From: JACVRN01 sp036403815
GTDB lineage: Bacteria > Acidobacteriota > Blastocatellia > Pyrinomonadales > Pyrinomonadaceae
NCBI GenBank assembly: GCA_036403815.1
Contig: DASWQH010000036.1
Coordinates: 372,001-436,000, forward strand
Length of the DNA stretch: 64,000 nt
Reading direction: 5' to 3'
In this document: piece after piece, positions 52,364 through 61,013 of the stretch
Numbering within the stretch: the first letter of the stretch is position 1
How the letters are laid out: each line of letters begins with the position of its first letter
The notes under the pieces: model-generated
Told to the model about the DNA's origin: nothing
What the model saw: the letters and a program-made list of their open reading frames with translations, nothing else
The model's database searches: none
Made by a program: the position numbers and the translations under genes

Positions 52364-54391
52364 TTAATCCTCATTCTTAGGGAAGCGATCAACTTGCACA
52401 GGCACGACGAACGGATTCGAGTACGTCTTCATTCGCACAAAACCTTTGTCGCTACTCGCGCTGAACCGTATTAGACTGTCAGTGAAATCACCGAAGTCGT
52501 AATATTTCTTGATCTCCTTAGTTTCATCCTCGTTATTCAAATGCGTGATGAACCAATTCTGGGTATTCTTAAGTATGTTCCCGCTGATTGAGCTAACCTC
52601 TTGGGTAGCATAAATCATGCCGAGATTGAGCTTAGCTCCCTCTTTAGCTATTCGGTTGTAGATTTGACTGAGATCTTTATCATCCTTCTTTGGAAACAGG
52701 TTATGTGCTTCTTCGAAGTAGAACTGTATGAAGTTGTTCTGGCGGTTTCCGATGAAGCGATTCATCGAGTCAGCAAAGATTTGACGGCAAATCCGCTCAG
52801 AGTACAGACTCTGAATCTCCGGGTCGCCTTGAGAGAGATCAATAATAATTATTCGGCCGTTACGTAGTTCCTCTATGACTTCGACCTCAAACGGCTTGCC
52901 GACAGTTTCTGTATGCAGGTTAGAGATACCACGCAGTTTAATGAAGCCGTCGACGTTGACGTTTCCACCCGGTGCCCTCTTTCTCGTTAGGAAAACGAGA
53001 AGCGCCTTCAGGTCTTCGTCCGCCCATTCGTGTCCATTACTCTGCTTATACTTACTGAAGTAATCGTCGCTCTCGTAATTGTCCCAAATTGTGATGAACC
53101 AGTCACTTGCCTCCTCAGGCGTTATGCCCTTACTAGGATCGATACTTCCATCATCTTTCACCAACTTATTGAGATCTTTATTACCGGAGAATTTGACGGT
53201 GAGATTCTCCGGTTCAGTGAATCCCGCTCGGTGGAGGCAGCATAGGTAGGCAGCGACTTTTCGATCATAACGAGTTTTGGCTGATCTATTTGTAGCATAG
53301 TCATCTGGCATAGTCAGATCAACCGCTCTAAAGCTGTCAATATAATTACCACTGCTTTGAGCCAAGTGTGACCGAACCAATTCGAAACCCGACAGCACAT
53401 CCTTATAAAAGTTTACCTTCATGACTTTAAATCCTTCTTTGGGGATAGTGCTGTAGCGGGTAGTTTTGTCTTGGTAAATTTCTGAAATGGCCGTGCCAGC
53501 GTCCTGTAGATTGGGATTGGCATATTCGCCGTTGATGTCAAAAATAATTTGACCAACTGGGTACTTCGGCACGCCGTCGTCGGTGAAGGGCTGAAGGTTA
53601 GCCTCTGGAGGCTCGCTTGTCTTCTTATCCAGAGAGCGAGGCGCCGCATCGCTCATCAGTGAGGATGCTTCTATAATCTTCTTCACTGTATTCGACTTGC
53701 CGGTGCGCGTCATGCCAAAAAGTGCTGTCCGTTTACCGAGGAAATCCTGTGGGCTAACGTAGACTGGCACCGTATCCTCATGTAACTGGAAGCGCTGGCT
53801 GGAGCTGTAACGCACTTTGCCAATCTTGATGTCTGTAGGTTTTCCGGTTACCGCACCCTCACGAAAATTAACGATCAATTCCAGCACGTCCACGTTGGGT
53901 TTGACGACGCTGTAATTATGCGCACTATAGAAGTTCTCTACGTCCGCGCCAAAACTTAACTGCCCTTTATCATTCTTGTAGAAGGTCCCTAATATACGAC
54001 ACTCAACGCCGGAAAAGCTGAACTCGTAGCGAGTAAAACTGTCGAGCTGACTTTCTTTTCCGCTAGTTTTTAAGTTGTCCTTGTAATACTCAATCATCGA
54101 ACTGATCACATCACTATCTGTCGGCAGCTTGGCTGGTCTGAGCACACGGAGCAGCAAGGCTTCAGAAACTTTCTCTTCATTTTCATAATAAGCTAGTAAG
54201 AAAGACCCCTGAGGAATACCTTTAACTTTTTGCTTCCACGCATCGGCGACGAGGAGATGTGCATGATCATAGTCGAGAAAGAACGGGCGGCCTATGAATG
54301 TGCCGGTTTGCAGTTGGCCCGTAAGATTATCTCGTTTGAAAAGGTCGATAGAGGCAATTTTGGCTATTTCACTGGTAAAGCTTATGCTCAT
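52364..54391 (-). CDS. herA: HerA-like ATPase (DUF87)
   Basis: 675 residues from the ATG at 54391, 2 nt after the methyltransferase stop; longer starts would sit inside that gene. An N-terminal HAS-barrel-like region (about 20-190) is followed by the HerA/FtsK P-loop: Walker A FGMTRTGKSNTVKK (about 222-232), IIFDINGEYAN, Walker B QFYFEEAHNLF (about 555-562) and the sensor region RFSASSDKGFVRMKT. It should form a hexamer that drives DNA into the NurA nuclease. Middle gene of the methyltransferase-herA-nurA operon. Confidence 0.9.
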   Translation of the reverse strand: MSISFTSEIAKIASIDLFKRDNLTGQLQTGTFIGRPFFLDYDHAHLLVADAWKQKVKGIPQGSFLLAYYENEEKVSEALLLRVLRPAKLPTDSDVISSMIEYYKDNLKTSGKESQLDSFTRYEFSFSGVECRILGTFYKNDKGQLSFGADVENFYSAHNYSVVKPNVDVLELIVNFREGAVTGKPTDIKIGKVRYSSSQRFQLHEDTVPVYVSPQDFLGKRTALFGMTRTGKSNTVKKIIEASSLMSDAAPRSLDKKTSEPPEANLQPFTDDGVPKYPVGQIIFDINGEYANPNLQDAGTAISEIYQDKTTRYSTIPKEGFKVMKVNFYKDVLSGFELVRSHLAQSSGNYIDSFRAVDLTMPDDYATNRSAKTRYDRKVAAYLCCLHRAGFTEPENLTVKFSGNKDLNKLVKDDGSIDPSKGITPEEASDWFITIWDNYESDDYFSKYKQSNGHEWADEDLKALLVFLTRKRAPGGNVNVDGFIKLRGISNLHTETVGKPFEVEVIEELRNGRIIIIDLSQGDPEIQSLYSERICRQIFADSMNRFIGNRQNNFIQFYFEEAHNLFPKKDDKDLSQIYNRIAKEGAKLNLGMIYATQEVSSISGNILKNTQNWFITHLNNEDETKEIKKYYDFGDFTDSLIRFSASSDKGFVRMKTYSNPFVVPVQVDRFPKNED

Positions 54392-54393
54392 GA

Positions 54394-55383
54394 TTACTTC
54401 TTTCCTTTGGTGGTGTGAGGAGCTTTTGGCTTGAGGATAGGATCTTGTAGGCGAATTTCCGCTTGCTTCGCATAATCTTCCTTGATCTCGATAGATACCC
54501 ATCGACGCCCCAAGAGTTCTGCAACAAATCCGGTTGTATTGCTGCCGGCGAAAGGATCCAAGACTAAGTCGCCGGGGTCAGTAAGGAATTGAATAAAGAA
54601 AGCAGCCAGACCAGCCGGCATACGTGCTGGATGTGGTGTAATGCCCAGTTCATTACACTTCAGGATGTAATAGTCACTGGAATTTGTGTTTGAAAGGCTG
54701 AAGGCGTTGGGCAGTCGCACTTCTCGTTCCGAATCCATCGGCTCAAGCTCGAACATATTTGGTGTGATACTGCCGCCATTATCAATCAGGAACCCCTCTT
54801 CGCTTATGATGTGCTCAGACGGGCGTTTACCTGGATTATAGCTCTGGCGCTGGAGCAGTGCCTTCATGCTTTTGCTATAAGGCCGAAGTACTCGGGAATT
54901 ATCGGCTTTGGGAAAGTCTGTTTTTGACATCCACCAAATGTGAGTATAGCTATCAGTGACGCGTATGCGTTGGATAGTAACCCACTCGGCTGGAGAGGGG
55001 AGGCGCGAGGGGTTATAGCAGATGAACTGCTGACAAAGCCGTAGTCCCGCTTCAGGATGATTAACAAAACCAATCAGTGACTCTAGGTGCAACAGGGATT
55101 GGACAGGGCGCTCGGGTACCCAGGCGTTCCCCATTTCGATAACGATAGACCCATCATCTGTAAGTAAATCCGCGAAAGTAACTGCCAACCCACTGAACCA
55201 TTTCTGATATTTGTCACCTTCAAAATTGCCGTAGCTCTTCTTGTTGTTGAGCGGGAAAGGCGGAGAAGTGAAAATCAATTGAACGCGCCCTAGAAGCTCC
55301 TTTTTTAGATCTAAGGTAAGGAGATTTCCAGAGTCACCTAAATAGTATGCGCCTTGTTTCGTAGAATATACACTTTTTGTCAT
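54394..55383 (-). CDS. DNA methyltransferase (beta-class, N4-cytosine or N6-adenine)
   Basis: 329 residues from the ATG at 55383. Motif IV is TSPPF (39-43), before motif I DPFAGSNTTGFVAELLG (about 274-290), so the order is the permuted one of beta-class enzymes; TSPPF favours N4-cytosine but does not prove it. Ligand loops such as GNAWVPERP are present. It ends 2 nt before herA. With HerA and NurA it may mark self DNA while the helicase-nuclease pair cuts unmarked DNA, though a plain solitary role is also possible. Confidence 0.85.
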   Translation of the reverse strand: MTKSVYSTKQGAYYLGDSGNLLTLDLKKELLGRVQLIFTSPPFPLNNKKSYGNFEGDKYQKWFSGLAVTFADLLTDDGSIVIEMGNAWVPERPVQSLLHLESLIGFVNHPEAGLRLCQQFICYNPSRLPSPAEWVTIQRIRVTDSYTHIWWMSKTDFPKADNSRVLRPYSKSMKALLQRQSYNPGKRPSEHIISEEGFLIDNGGSITPNMFELEPMDSEREVRLPNAFSLSNTNSSDYYILKCNELGITPHPARMPAGLAAFFIQFLTDPGDLVLDPFAGSNTTGFVAELLGRRWVSIEIKEDYAKQAEIRLQDPILKPKAPHTTKGKK

Positions 55384-55811
55384 TATGGCTGATAATCTAA
55401 GCAACGCCCCAGAACCGGGTTGCTAACAGCTTTGGAGTGAGTGAAGAGCGAAAGCCCATCTAAGCTTAAAGTAAAACAAACCTCAATACCATTTAATCCC
55501 TAGGAAAGTCAATGTCTTCAGTAATAAACGGACGAGCGCAAAGTATCTGCTATAACAGAGCCCACAAGCATTTGATTCAATCAGAAATAGGCCCTTGAGC
55601 CACGCGCGCTCATTCGCTAAAAACTGATTTTACCAACAATAAATTGTGACTTGGAGATCAGATTATTAGCTTTGGGTCAAAATGTTGAGAGGGTACACTT
55701 CTAGCTCATTTGTGAATTCTCTCTCATGATGGGGTGGAATTTTCGCCTATTCATTAGGTATAATACACCATTCCGTATGTATCCAGAGATTAGAAAGGAA
55801 AGTTTAGGCAG
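55384..55811. other. Divergent intergenic region
   Basis: 428 nt between the methyltransferase and the next plus-strand gene. AT-rich, with no gene or strong repeat; likely holds divergent promoters. Confidence 0.5.
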
Positions 55812-56597
55812 TTGAGAGCCAGCCGCCGTCGCGAACGTAAGATTGATCCGCTTGCTCACCCCAATGCCATTCGCGGCATTCTCAGCCAACTTCGTGAGCG
55901 GCTCCCGGATCTTGTTCCGTCAAGCGAAAAGCATCTGCTCAAAATGCTCAATTCAGTGCGGAACATCCAACGGCGGCCTGCTACAGATACCCGACGTGGC
56001 CGCCCTTCACGCTGGAAGCGAAAGGATCTGCTTCAAGTTGCGGGGCAGCTTCGAACCATTCTAAATCGCGAGTCAAAGGGACGGGTATCTCTTAACAGCT
56101 TTATTGGTCTCTACGTCCGGGCCCTTCATTTCCCGAAGGACGTGATTAAGGCGCTCGTGGAGGGGGAAATAACCCTCTTCGAAGCAGGGCAGCTTGCTAG
56201 GTTAGACGAGGATCGCTTGAGAATTTCGCCCGCCGAGGCGCGAACCTTGCGCGGTGAATTATTGCAGGCTCATCAGATGTCACAGGGATCTCAGACAAGA
56301 CTTCAGGCGCGCGTTAACGACCAACTTGGGTTAAAGGGTGAATCAGCGCCATCGACAATTAGCGGCAAAGGCCTGAGCACTGAATTAGTTGATGAGCTAC
56401 TGGAGCTCGACCCTTATGACACGAGGCATTTGTTTTGGGAAGAGCTTCGTCGTATTGCCTTTACGTTACGAGAGATCACGCCTGAAGATGTTGATGAGAA
56501 GACGCTAACGGAATTTCTTGTCGTTACCGACAAGCTATCAGGTATTCTTGCTCGTATTCAGAAGCGGCGTCTTTATCGGGAGAATCGGCGCCGATAA
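55812..56597 (+). CDS. Hypothetical basic protein, possibly DNA-binding
   Basis: 261 residues from TTG 55812 (AAAGGAAAG upstream; no ATG near). Arg-rich N-terminus (MRASRRRERK), helical throughout, with a segment about 130-170 (VEGEITLFEAGQLARLDEDRL) that loosely recalls ParB/KorB-type helix-turn-helix. No enzyme motif. It is divergent from the methyltransferase gene, so it might regulate that operon; this is a position-based guess. No family recognised. Confidence 0.6.
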   Translation: MRASRRRERKIDPLAHPNAIRGILSQLRERLPDLVPSSEKHLLKMLNSVRNIQRRPATDTRRGRPSRWKRKDLLQVAGQLRTILNRESKGRVSLNSFIGLYVRALHFPKDVIKALVEGEITLFEAGQLARLDEDRLRISPAEARTLRGELLQAHQMSQGSQTRLQARVNDQLGLKGESAPSTISGKGLSTELVDELLELDPYDTRHLFWEELRRIAFTLREITPEDVDEKTLTEFLVVTDKLSGILARIQKRRLYRENRRR

Positions 56598-56757
56598 GGA
56601 GAAGAACTGGTTAGAAGTGCTCAAGTTAATCTTCAGGTGTTAGTTTGAATACATTCATGGGGCATTTGTTTAGAGCGTCTTTTCTTTTAGCAAAGCAAAT
56701 AAATATCCGACAAATTAACCGCCTTGCATTAATTATCCTAAACGCGATAGTCTAAAC

Positions 56758-56898
56758 TATGCATTTTCAATGCAAGACTTTCAGTTGCGAAGCACGCCGC
56801 AGAAATCTAAGGGGCGTCGTGGCATTGCGTCAACTGGTAATCAAGAAGCGGCGTGACTTTCAGTCATCGCCACAACCTATGCACTTTCAGTGCATAGT
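56758..56898. repeat. Cluster of mini-hairpins with a TTTCA loop core
   Basis: Within 140 bp there are four short palindromes sharing the centre: TGCATTTTCAATGCA (from 56758), GACTTTCAGTT, TGACTTTCAGTCA, and CTATGCACTTTCAGTGCATAG (56878-56898). A longer pair, CACGCCGC (56793) and GCGGCGTG (56849), encloses the middle. The last one overlaps the end of the next minus-strand gene. Confidence 0.6.
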
Positions 56899-57383
56899 GG
56901 TTTAGTTCTATCAAATGGTACTTCTACAAGGTCGATCCGAGACGACTCGATCTTAAAACTTTCACGAATGAGACGCGTGTGCTGCTCAAAGGGATCTCCA
57001 TCCTCTTCTAGCTCGTATTCGGGTCGTGGCGCAGCGTAAGCCAAGTAGAGCGCACGGTCAACAAAGTCCAGCGCGTCAATTGCCTCAGCCATCACCAAAA
57101 ACATCTCCTCGTTGATCTCGGGCGGTTTCGGCAACTCGTCGTAGAGGCGCTCCTGTATATACTCATAGACATATCTCCGCATTACGTGATGGAGTACCTC
57201 GTTGTGTTGTAGGATTGTGTGCAGAAGCCGTCTCTGCTGCTCAATCACCTTCACCAACGCGGCTGGTTCTTCTAGATAGCAGCCGATGTTAGGATCATCT
57301 TGGTAGGCGCGCTCGGCGTCCTGCGTCGTGATGTCATGGATCGAGACTATGCAGTCGAGGGTGAATTTAAACTGCTTGAGCAT
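56877..57383 (-). CDS. Hypothetical protein
   Basis: 168 residues from the ATG at 57383 (an in-frame TTG lies three codons upstream). Helical and acidic (YELEEDGDPFEQHTRLIRE), with a His/Met-rich middle (HTILQHNEVLHHVMRRYVYEYI). No signal peptide or membrane helix; no family recognised. No strong SD. It ends in a hairpin that can act as its terminator. Confidence 0.55.
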   Translation of the reverse strand: MLKQFKFTLDCIVSIHDITTQDAERAYQDDPNIGCYLEEPAALVKVIEQQRRLLHTILQHNEVLHHVMRRYVYEYIQERLYDELPKPPEINEEMFLVMAEAIDALDFVDRALYLAYAAPRPEYELEEDGDPFEQHTRLIRESFKIESSRIDLVEVPFDRTKPLCTESA

Positions 57384-57529
57384 AGGTAACAATTTGATTG
57401 AATCGGCATCAGACCCGCGACGAAATTACGGCTCGAAGGGTCAGATCAACACTCAATAAGTACAGGTGTAGCTTGGAGCATGATGGGTTAGCGCCTACCT
57501 GATTTCCACTTCAGACGCAGGAACTGTGG

Positions 57530-57769
57530 TTAAACCCTCCTTCGGCGTCTGCCGCCTCCGCCAGTGCCAATGTCGATGAGTCGCAGAGCTAGATAGAGCA
57601 GCGCGATTATGGCAGCTCCGACGCCCCGCGGCCCCGTCACAAACAGGACTGCCCCACAGAACGAACACAGGTGCTGTGTCCGCGTCACGCCCAGATAGGT
57701 AGCGTGCCAGAGGCGGGGCACGATGTTGCGCGAACAGTTGGTACAGGTAATGTAGTCTCTACCGCTCAT
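57530..57769 (-). CDS. Small zinc-ribbon membrane protein
   Basis: 79 residues with GGGGAG 8 nt upstream of the ATG. Two CxxC pairs (CTNCSRN and CSFCGA) form a zinc ribbon, followed by one hydrophobic segment (VGAAIIALLYLALRLIDIG) and a Gly/Arg-rich basic tail. Function unknown. It lies between two unknown genes in the island. Confidence 0.65.
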   Translation of the reverse strand: MSGRDYITCTNCSRNIVPRLWHATYLGVTRTQHLCSFCGAVLFVTGPRGVGAAIIALLYLALRLIDIGTGGGGRRRRRV

Positions 57770-57814
57770 TATGATTGCTCCCCTTCAAATCGGAATGCGT
57801 CCCCATCATCGGTC

Positions 57815-58561
57815 TCACACACGGACACCGGTCAGGCGCCAGCCGTCGTCATACTTCTGGAAGACGGCGCCAGCCTTGTAAACATCGGCCCAGTTGGTCG
57901 TACCGCTGCTTGCGAACGGCCCGATCCCCCGCGATTTCGTCAGCGCCTCCCGAAGCTCCGACGGCAAGTTCTTGAACGTGTTGCTCGCCGGGTCGAACGC
58001 TTTCCCAGCTTCCGTGGGCACCGCCTTCCAAGTGAAATCTGCTTCACCCGGTATCCCCTCTTTCCTGATGCCGGTGACCTCAACCACCTCCCTATGGGCG
58101 AGCGGTACAGCCTTGTCGCCCGTTAGGCCTTGAGACTTCGCCGCCTCCTTGCCTTTGTCCGTTAGCGTCGCCTCTATGTTGAAGACCCATGGCTGGATGT
58201 CCGCGAATGGCCCTTTGCCTTCGACCTTGCCGTGCTTGACCATAGTGATCTTCACGTCCGCGTAGCCGAGGTAGCGGAGGACAGCAAGGGTGAGGTCAGA
58301 AGACATCTCCATGTCCAGCACGCGCGCTAGCGCCTCCTGCTCTGTCTCGTCCGCCGAGTCGGGCTGCATCGGCGTCTCCTTCCGATCCTTTAAGGTGACG
58401 ACGATGGGCGATTTGAACCTTTCGGAATCTTCTATCAGCCTCCGAGCGCTGTCACGGGTGAGATCTGCCGAGCCATTGCTGCAATTCAGCATGGCAGCAA
58501 TAAGGATGCAGAAGTTGATCAGGACTAAAGTCGGATGTCTTTCGGACTTTGAACTATTCAT
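57815..58561 (-). CDS. Putative lipoprotein
   Basis: 248 residues. N-terminal hydrophobic stretch with a lipobox-like LIAAMLNCSNG, so the Cys near residue 27 could be lipid-modified. The mature part has no recognised domain; segments such as WVFNIEATLTDKGKEAA and TWKAVPTEAGKAFDPASNTFKNLP suggest a beta-rich periplasmic fold, and it ends GWRLTGVRV. Weak SD. Unknown role. Confidence 0.6.
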   Translation of the reverse strand: MNSSKSERHPTLVLINFCILIAAMLNCSNGSADLTRDSARRLIEDSERFKSPIVVTLKDRKETPMQPDSADETEQEALARVLDMEMSSDLTLAVLRYLGYADVKITMVKHGKVEGKGPFADIQPWVFNIEATLTDKGKEAAKSQGLTGDKAVPLAHREVVEVTGIRKEGIPGEADFTWKAVPTEAGKAFDPASNTFKNLPSELREALTKSRGIGPFASSGTTNWADVYKAGAVFQKYDDGWRLTGVRV

Positions 58562-58931
58562 GTTAAAAGTTCTCTGTAACTATCTACCTTCCTCCTGTAA
58601 AGATGGCCTGCCTTTAGCACGCCCGTGGTAACTGTTCGGGGCGGAGCAGCTGGGAGTAGCCGAGTAGGTAGTCCTTTACAAACTGGCGCGCTTGTCGTAA
58701 ATGAATCAAAATCTGTCCCTACGGGTGTAGGACGCGCGCTAACAGTTTTTTGAAAAACTGGGGAGCATAGGCTCGTGACTACAGCGGCTCGGCCACGGAG
58801 ATGAGGTGAACGGGAGCGGACGGACTCACCACCTGAGACGTTCGGCCCCCAACAAGTGCAGAGATATACTAAACACAACAGTGTTTAGTTGCAAGGGGGA
58901 AAGCATCGTCCCGTCGGGAGGGCAATCCTAG
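58562..58931. other. Intergenic region with a palindromic operator
   Basis: 370 nt between a minus-strand lipoprotein gene and a plus-strand XRE regulator. No gene. It holds the palindrome at 58869-58888 and GC-rich sequence of no recognised type. Confidence 0.5.
58869..58888. promoter_or_regulatory. Perfect operator-like palindrome before an XRE regulator
   Basis: CTAAACACaacaGTGTTTAG, with 8-bp arms and a 4-nt spacer, 43 nt before the regulator start. Size and position suit autoregulation by the helix-turn-helix protein. Confidence 0.55.
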
Positions 58932-59294
58932 ATGGGACGTAACGCCCGCCGCCGCGCTAGCCAGACGTCGTCGCGATTAGCCGCGAAACTCCTGCAGATC
59001 AGGATGAGTCTTGGCCTTTCTCAGAATCAGATGATCCGGTGCTTGGGTTTAGAGCGTGAGTTGATCCAGTCCCACATTTCAGCATACGAGCAGGAGAATG
59101 AAAAGCTGCGACGTGTACCGCCGCCAAGAGTGCTGCTGGCTTACGCGCGGGCAATATCGACTACAGGTGGGGGGGAGTTTCTGGAAGCTTTGATCGACGA
59201 TGATATGGATATTCCAGATGTGCTCCCAGCCGATCCAGGTAAGACAATCAAAGGTAGATACAACTTTAGAAGCAAAAAGGGTGGCAGAGGTTAA
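58932..59294 (+). CDS. XRE-family helix-turn-helix regulator
   Basis: 120 residues. The HTH lies at about 20-75 (LLQIRMSLGLSQNQMIRCLGLE and QSHISAYEQENEKLRRVPPPRVLLAYARAI), with the Cro/C1 pattern. N-terminal tail is basic, C-terminal part is acidic then basic. Start ATG 58932 lies after a GGGAGGG site. A perfect palindrome 43 nt upstream is a candidate binding site. Its end overlaps the end of a broken minus-strand ORF. Confidence 0.8.
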   Translation: MGRNARRRASQTSSRLAAKLLQIRMSLGLSQNQMIRCLGLERELIQSHISAYEQENEKLRRVPPPRVLLAYARAISTTGGGEFLEALIDDDMDIPDVLPADPGKTIKGRYNFRSKKGGRG

Positions 59295-59554
59295 TTGGCC
59301 TGTGAATCCTTGGGCCAGCCTAGTTGCTCGTTAAGAAAGGCTTCCATGGCGAACTCATTGTGCCGATAAATGCCACCCTTCCAGAACGTCGATGTGGCTT
59401 CACCTCTGTATAAATCAGGATGGACCGTCAGCGAAAGGGGACTGGTACGCGGTCTTCAAAAGAACATTTCCTCGTCAGGGATATGTATCTCGACAAATAT
59501 AAGATCATGCAAATCAACCCCACAATCCACGACTCCGAGACCTAGAATGTCCAT
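59291..59554 (-). pseudogene. Small ORF with an in-frame TGA, downstream of a recombinase
   Basis: ATG 59554 overlaps the recombinase stop (TAATG). The frame reads MDILGLGVVDCGVDLHDLI, then EEMFF, then a TGA at 59456-59458, then RPRTSPLSLTVHPDLYRGE to a TAA at 59291-59293. Composition stays protein-like across the stop, so a nonsense mutation in an 87-residue gene is the simplest reading. Unknown family. Confidence 0.4.
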
Positions 59555-60546
59555 TACGTTACAACCCCTATAGGTCCAAATCGTAGATTTAGAGACGGGT
59601 GCCGCTTACGCAGCACGCGTACCATGTGCTCCTTGGTGATATGGGTGTAGCGCTGTGTGGTAGCTATAGAAGCGTGTCCCAGGAACTCCTGCACCATACG
59701 GATATCAACACCGTTCCTCAGCAGCAACGTTGCTACGGTGTGCCTCAGCATGTGCGGAGTCACATGGCGCTTGATCCGCGCCTCCCTCCGCAGCTTGGCG
59801 ATGACATTGGTGATCCCCTGAGTCGAAAGCCGCCCGCCCCAGGCGTTTACGAATAAGGCCGGGTTGTCCGTCCGGATGCGTGCCCGAGCCTCCATGTGTA
59901 CGCGCTGGATCTGCACCGTCTGTTCGTCAACGACGAAAGCCAATCGATCCCTACCCCCTTTGCCCTGGACCCTGAAGACCCCCTCCTTTGCAAAATAATC
60001 CCGGACATCGAGAGCCGACGCCTCGCCCACTCGCATCCCAGTAGCAAAAAGGAGGTCTACTAGCGCGAGATCTCGGAGCGCGCGATATTTGCGCGATGAG
60101 CACTTCCGATTTACGGTGTGTGCTATCTCTTCTGACCCGTCCTGACCCGCCGAGATCGTTAAATAGTTGCGCCAAGCGCGCCTCAAAAGTGAACGTATCT
60201 CCCGCTCTGTTAAGGCCCGCGGGATTTGCTCTATACGCCCGAAGCTCAGCTTCACTCGCCAGAAGGGGGACTCCGGCAGCATCCCTTTACGTACCCAGTA
60301 AGAGCAGAACACTTTAAGTACTACTATCTTCCGCCGGATCGAGGCGGGAGAATACTCTTCCTCGCGAAGATGAGCGGCCCAGCTCTCAATAACCGTGGCG
60401 TTTAACGAAGGGAGGTCAAACTCTTCGCCAGCGAAGGCCAGGAACTGCACCAGGTCTGAACGGTAAGCCGCCTCGGTCTTCTTCCCGCGCTTGTGTGTTG
60501 AGAAATAGCCACGGTGAAATTCTACGTTTGCCTCACTTAATCGCAT
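59554..60546 (-). CDS. Xer-type tyrosine recombinase
   Basis: 330 residues from the ATG at 60546 (MRLSEANVEF; the frame extends six codons). N-terminal SAM-like domain (YRSDLVQFLAFAGEE, SPASIRRKIVVLKVFCSYW) and catalytic domain with Arg in ATGMRVGEASALDVRD, box II HMLRHTVATLL (His-x-x-Arg), GHASIATTQ and the nucleophile in RYTHIT. All catalytic residues are present. Second recombinase of the island (the other ends at 49232), so together they bracket 49-60.5 kb. Confidence 0.85.
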   Translation of the reverse strand: MRLSEANVEFHRGYFSTHKRGKKTEAAYRSDLVQFLAFAGEEFDLPSLNATVIESWAAHLREEEYSPASIRRKIVVLKVFCSYWVRKGMLPESPFWRVKLSFGRIEQIPRALTEREIRSLLRRAWRNYLTISAGQDGSEEIAHTVNRKCSSRKYRALRDLALVDLLFATGMRVGEASALDVRDYFAKEGVFRVQGKGGRDRLAFVVDEQTVQIQRVHMEARARIRTDNPALFVNAWGGRLSTQGITNVIAKLRREARIKRHVTPHMLRHTVATLLLRNGVDIRMVQEFLGHASIATTQRYTHITKEHMVRVLRKRHPSLNLRFGPIGVVT

Positions 60547-61013
60547 AGACCAGACTCTCCCCATGCCCTTCTGGACAGAACTGTAGGCGAGGTCAGTCTG
60601 TAAAATGAAAAAGCTTTTCTGAAACTTGTGGGAGGAGTAAAATCCAAACCTGAGTTTAACGGCTAAGTGGTTGAGGTTTCAAGTTATTACGGGCAGGAAT
60701 CTACGAGGGAGTAAATAATTGAACCTTGAGGTTGGGTCGGTTGTCAGATCTTTAAATTCCTCGATTAGCTCACATTGGTCAAAAATAGGGTTCACCGAAG
60801 GCGTGAGGCGGCAGTACTGAAGCGAACAACTGTGGGATAGCTTCCGCACTCAATCTGCTCTAAACTCTGCGATCTCAGCTAAAGACTCTGATGTTTATGC
60901 CATCCTTAAGGTCGCCATATAGTGCTCCTATGGTTTACCAGAGTGTTTCACTGATGGTTATTTTGGATAATTAGGAATTATTCAAAGCTTTTCTGCTCCG
61001 CTAAAATCATCCA
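60547..61013. other. Divergent intergenic region
   Basis: 467 nt with no gene seen. It ends in the palindrome at 60967-60981. Probably marks the right end of the mobile island. Confidence 0.5.
60967..60981. promoter_or_regulatory. 15-bp operator-like palindrome, copy 1
   Basis: ATAATTAGGAATTAT, arms ATAATT/AATTAT around AGG, 32 nt before the ATG at 61014. The same word in reverse orientation is at 63179-63193, so the two are likely sites for one regulator. Confidence 0.5.
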
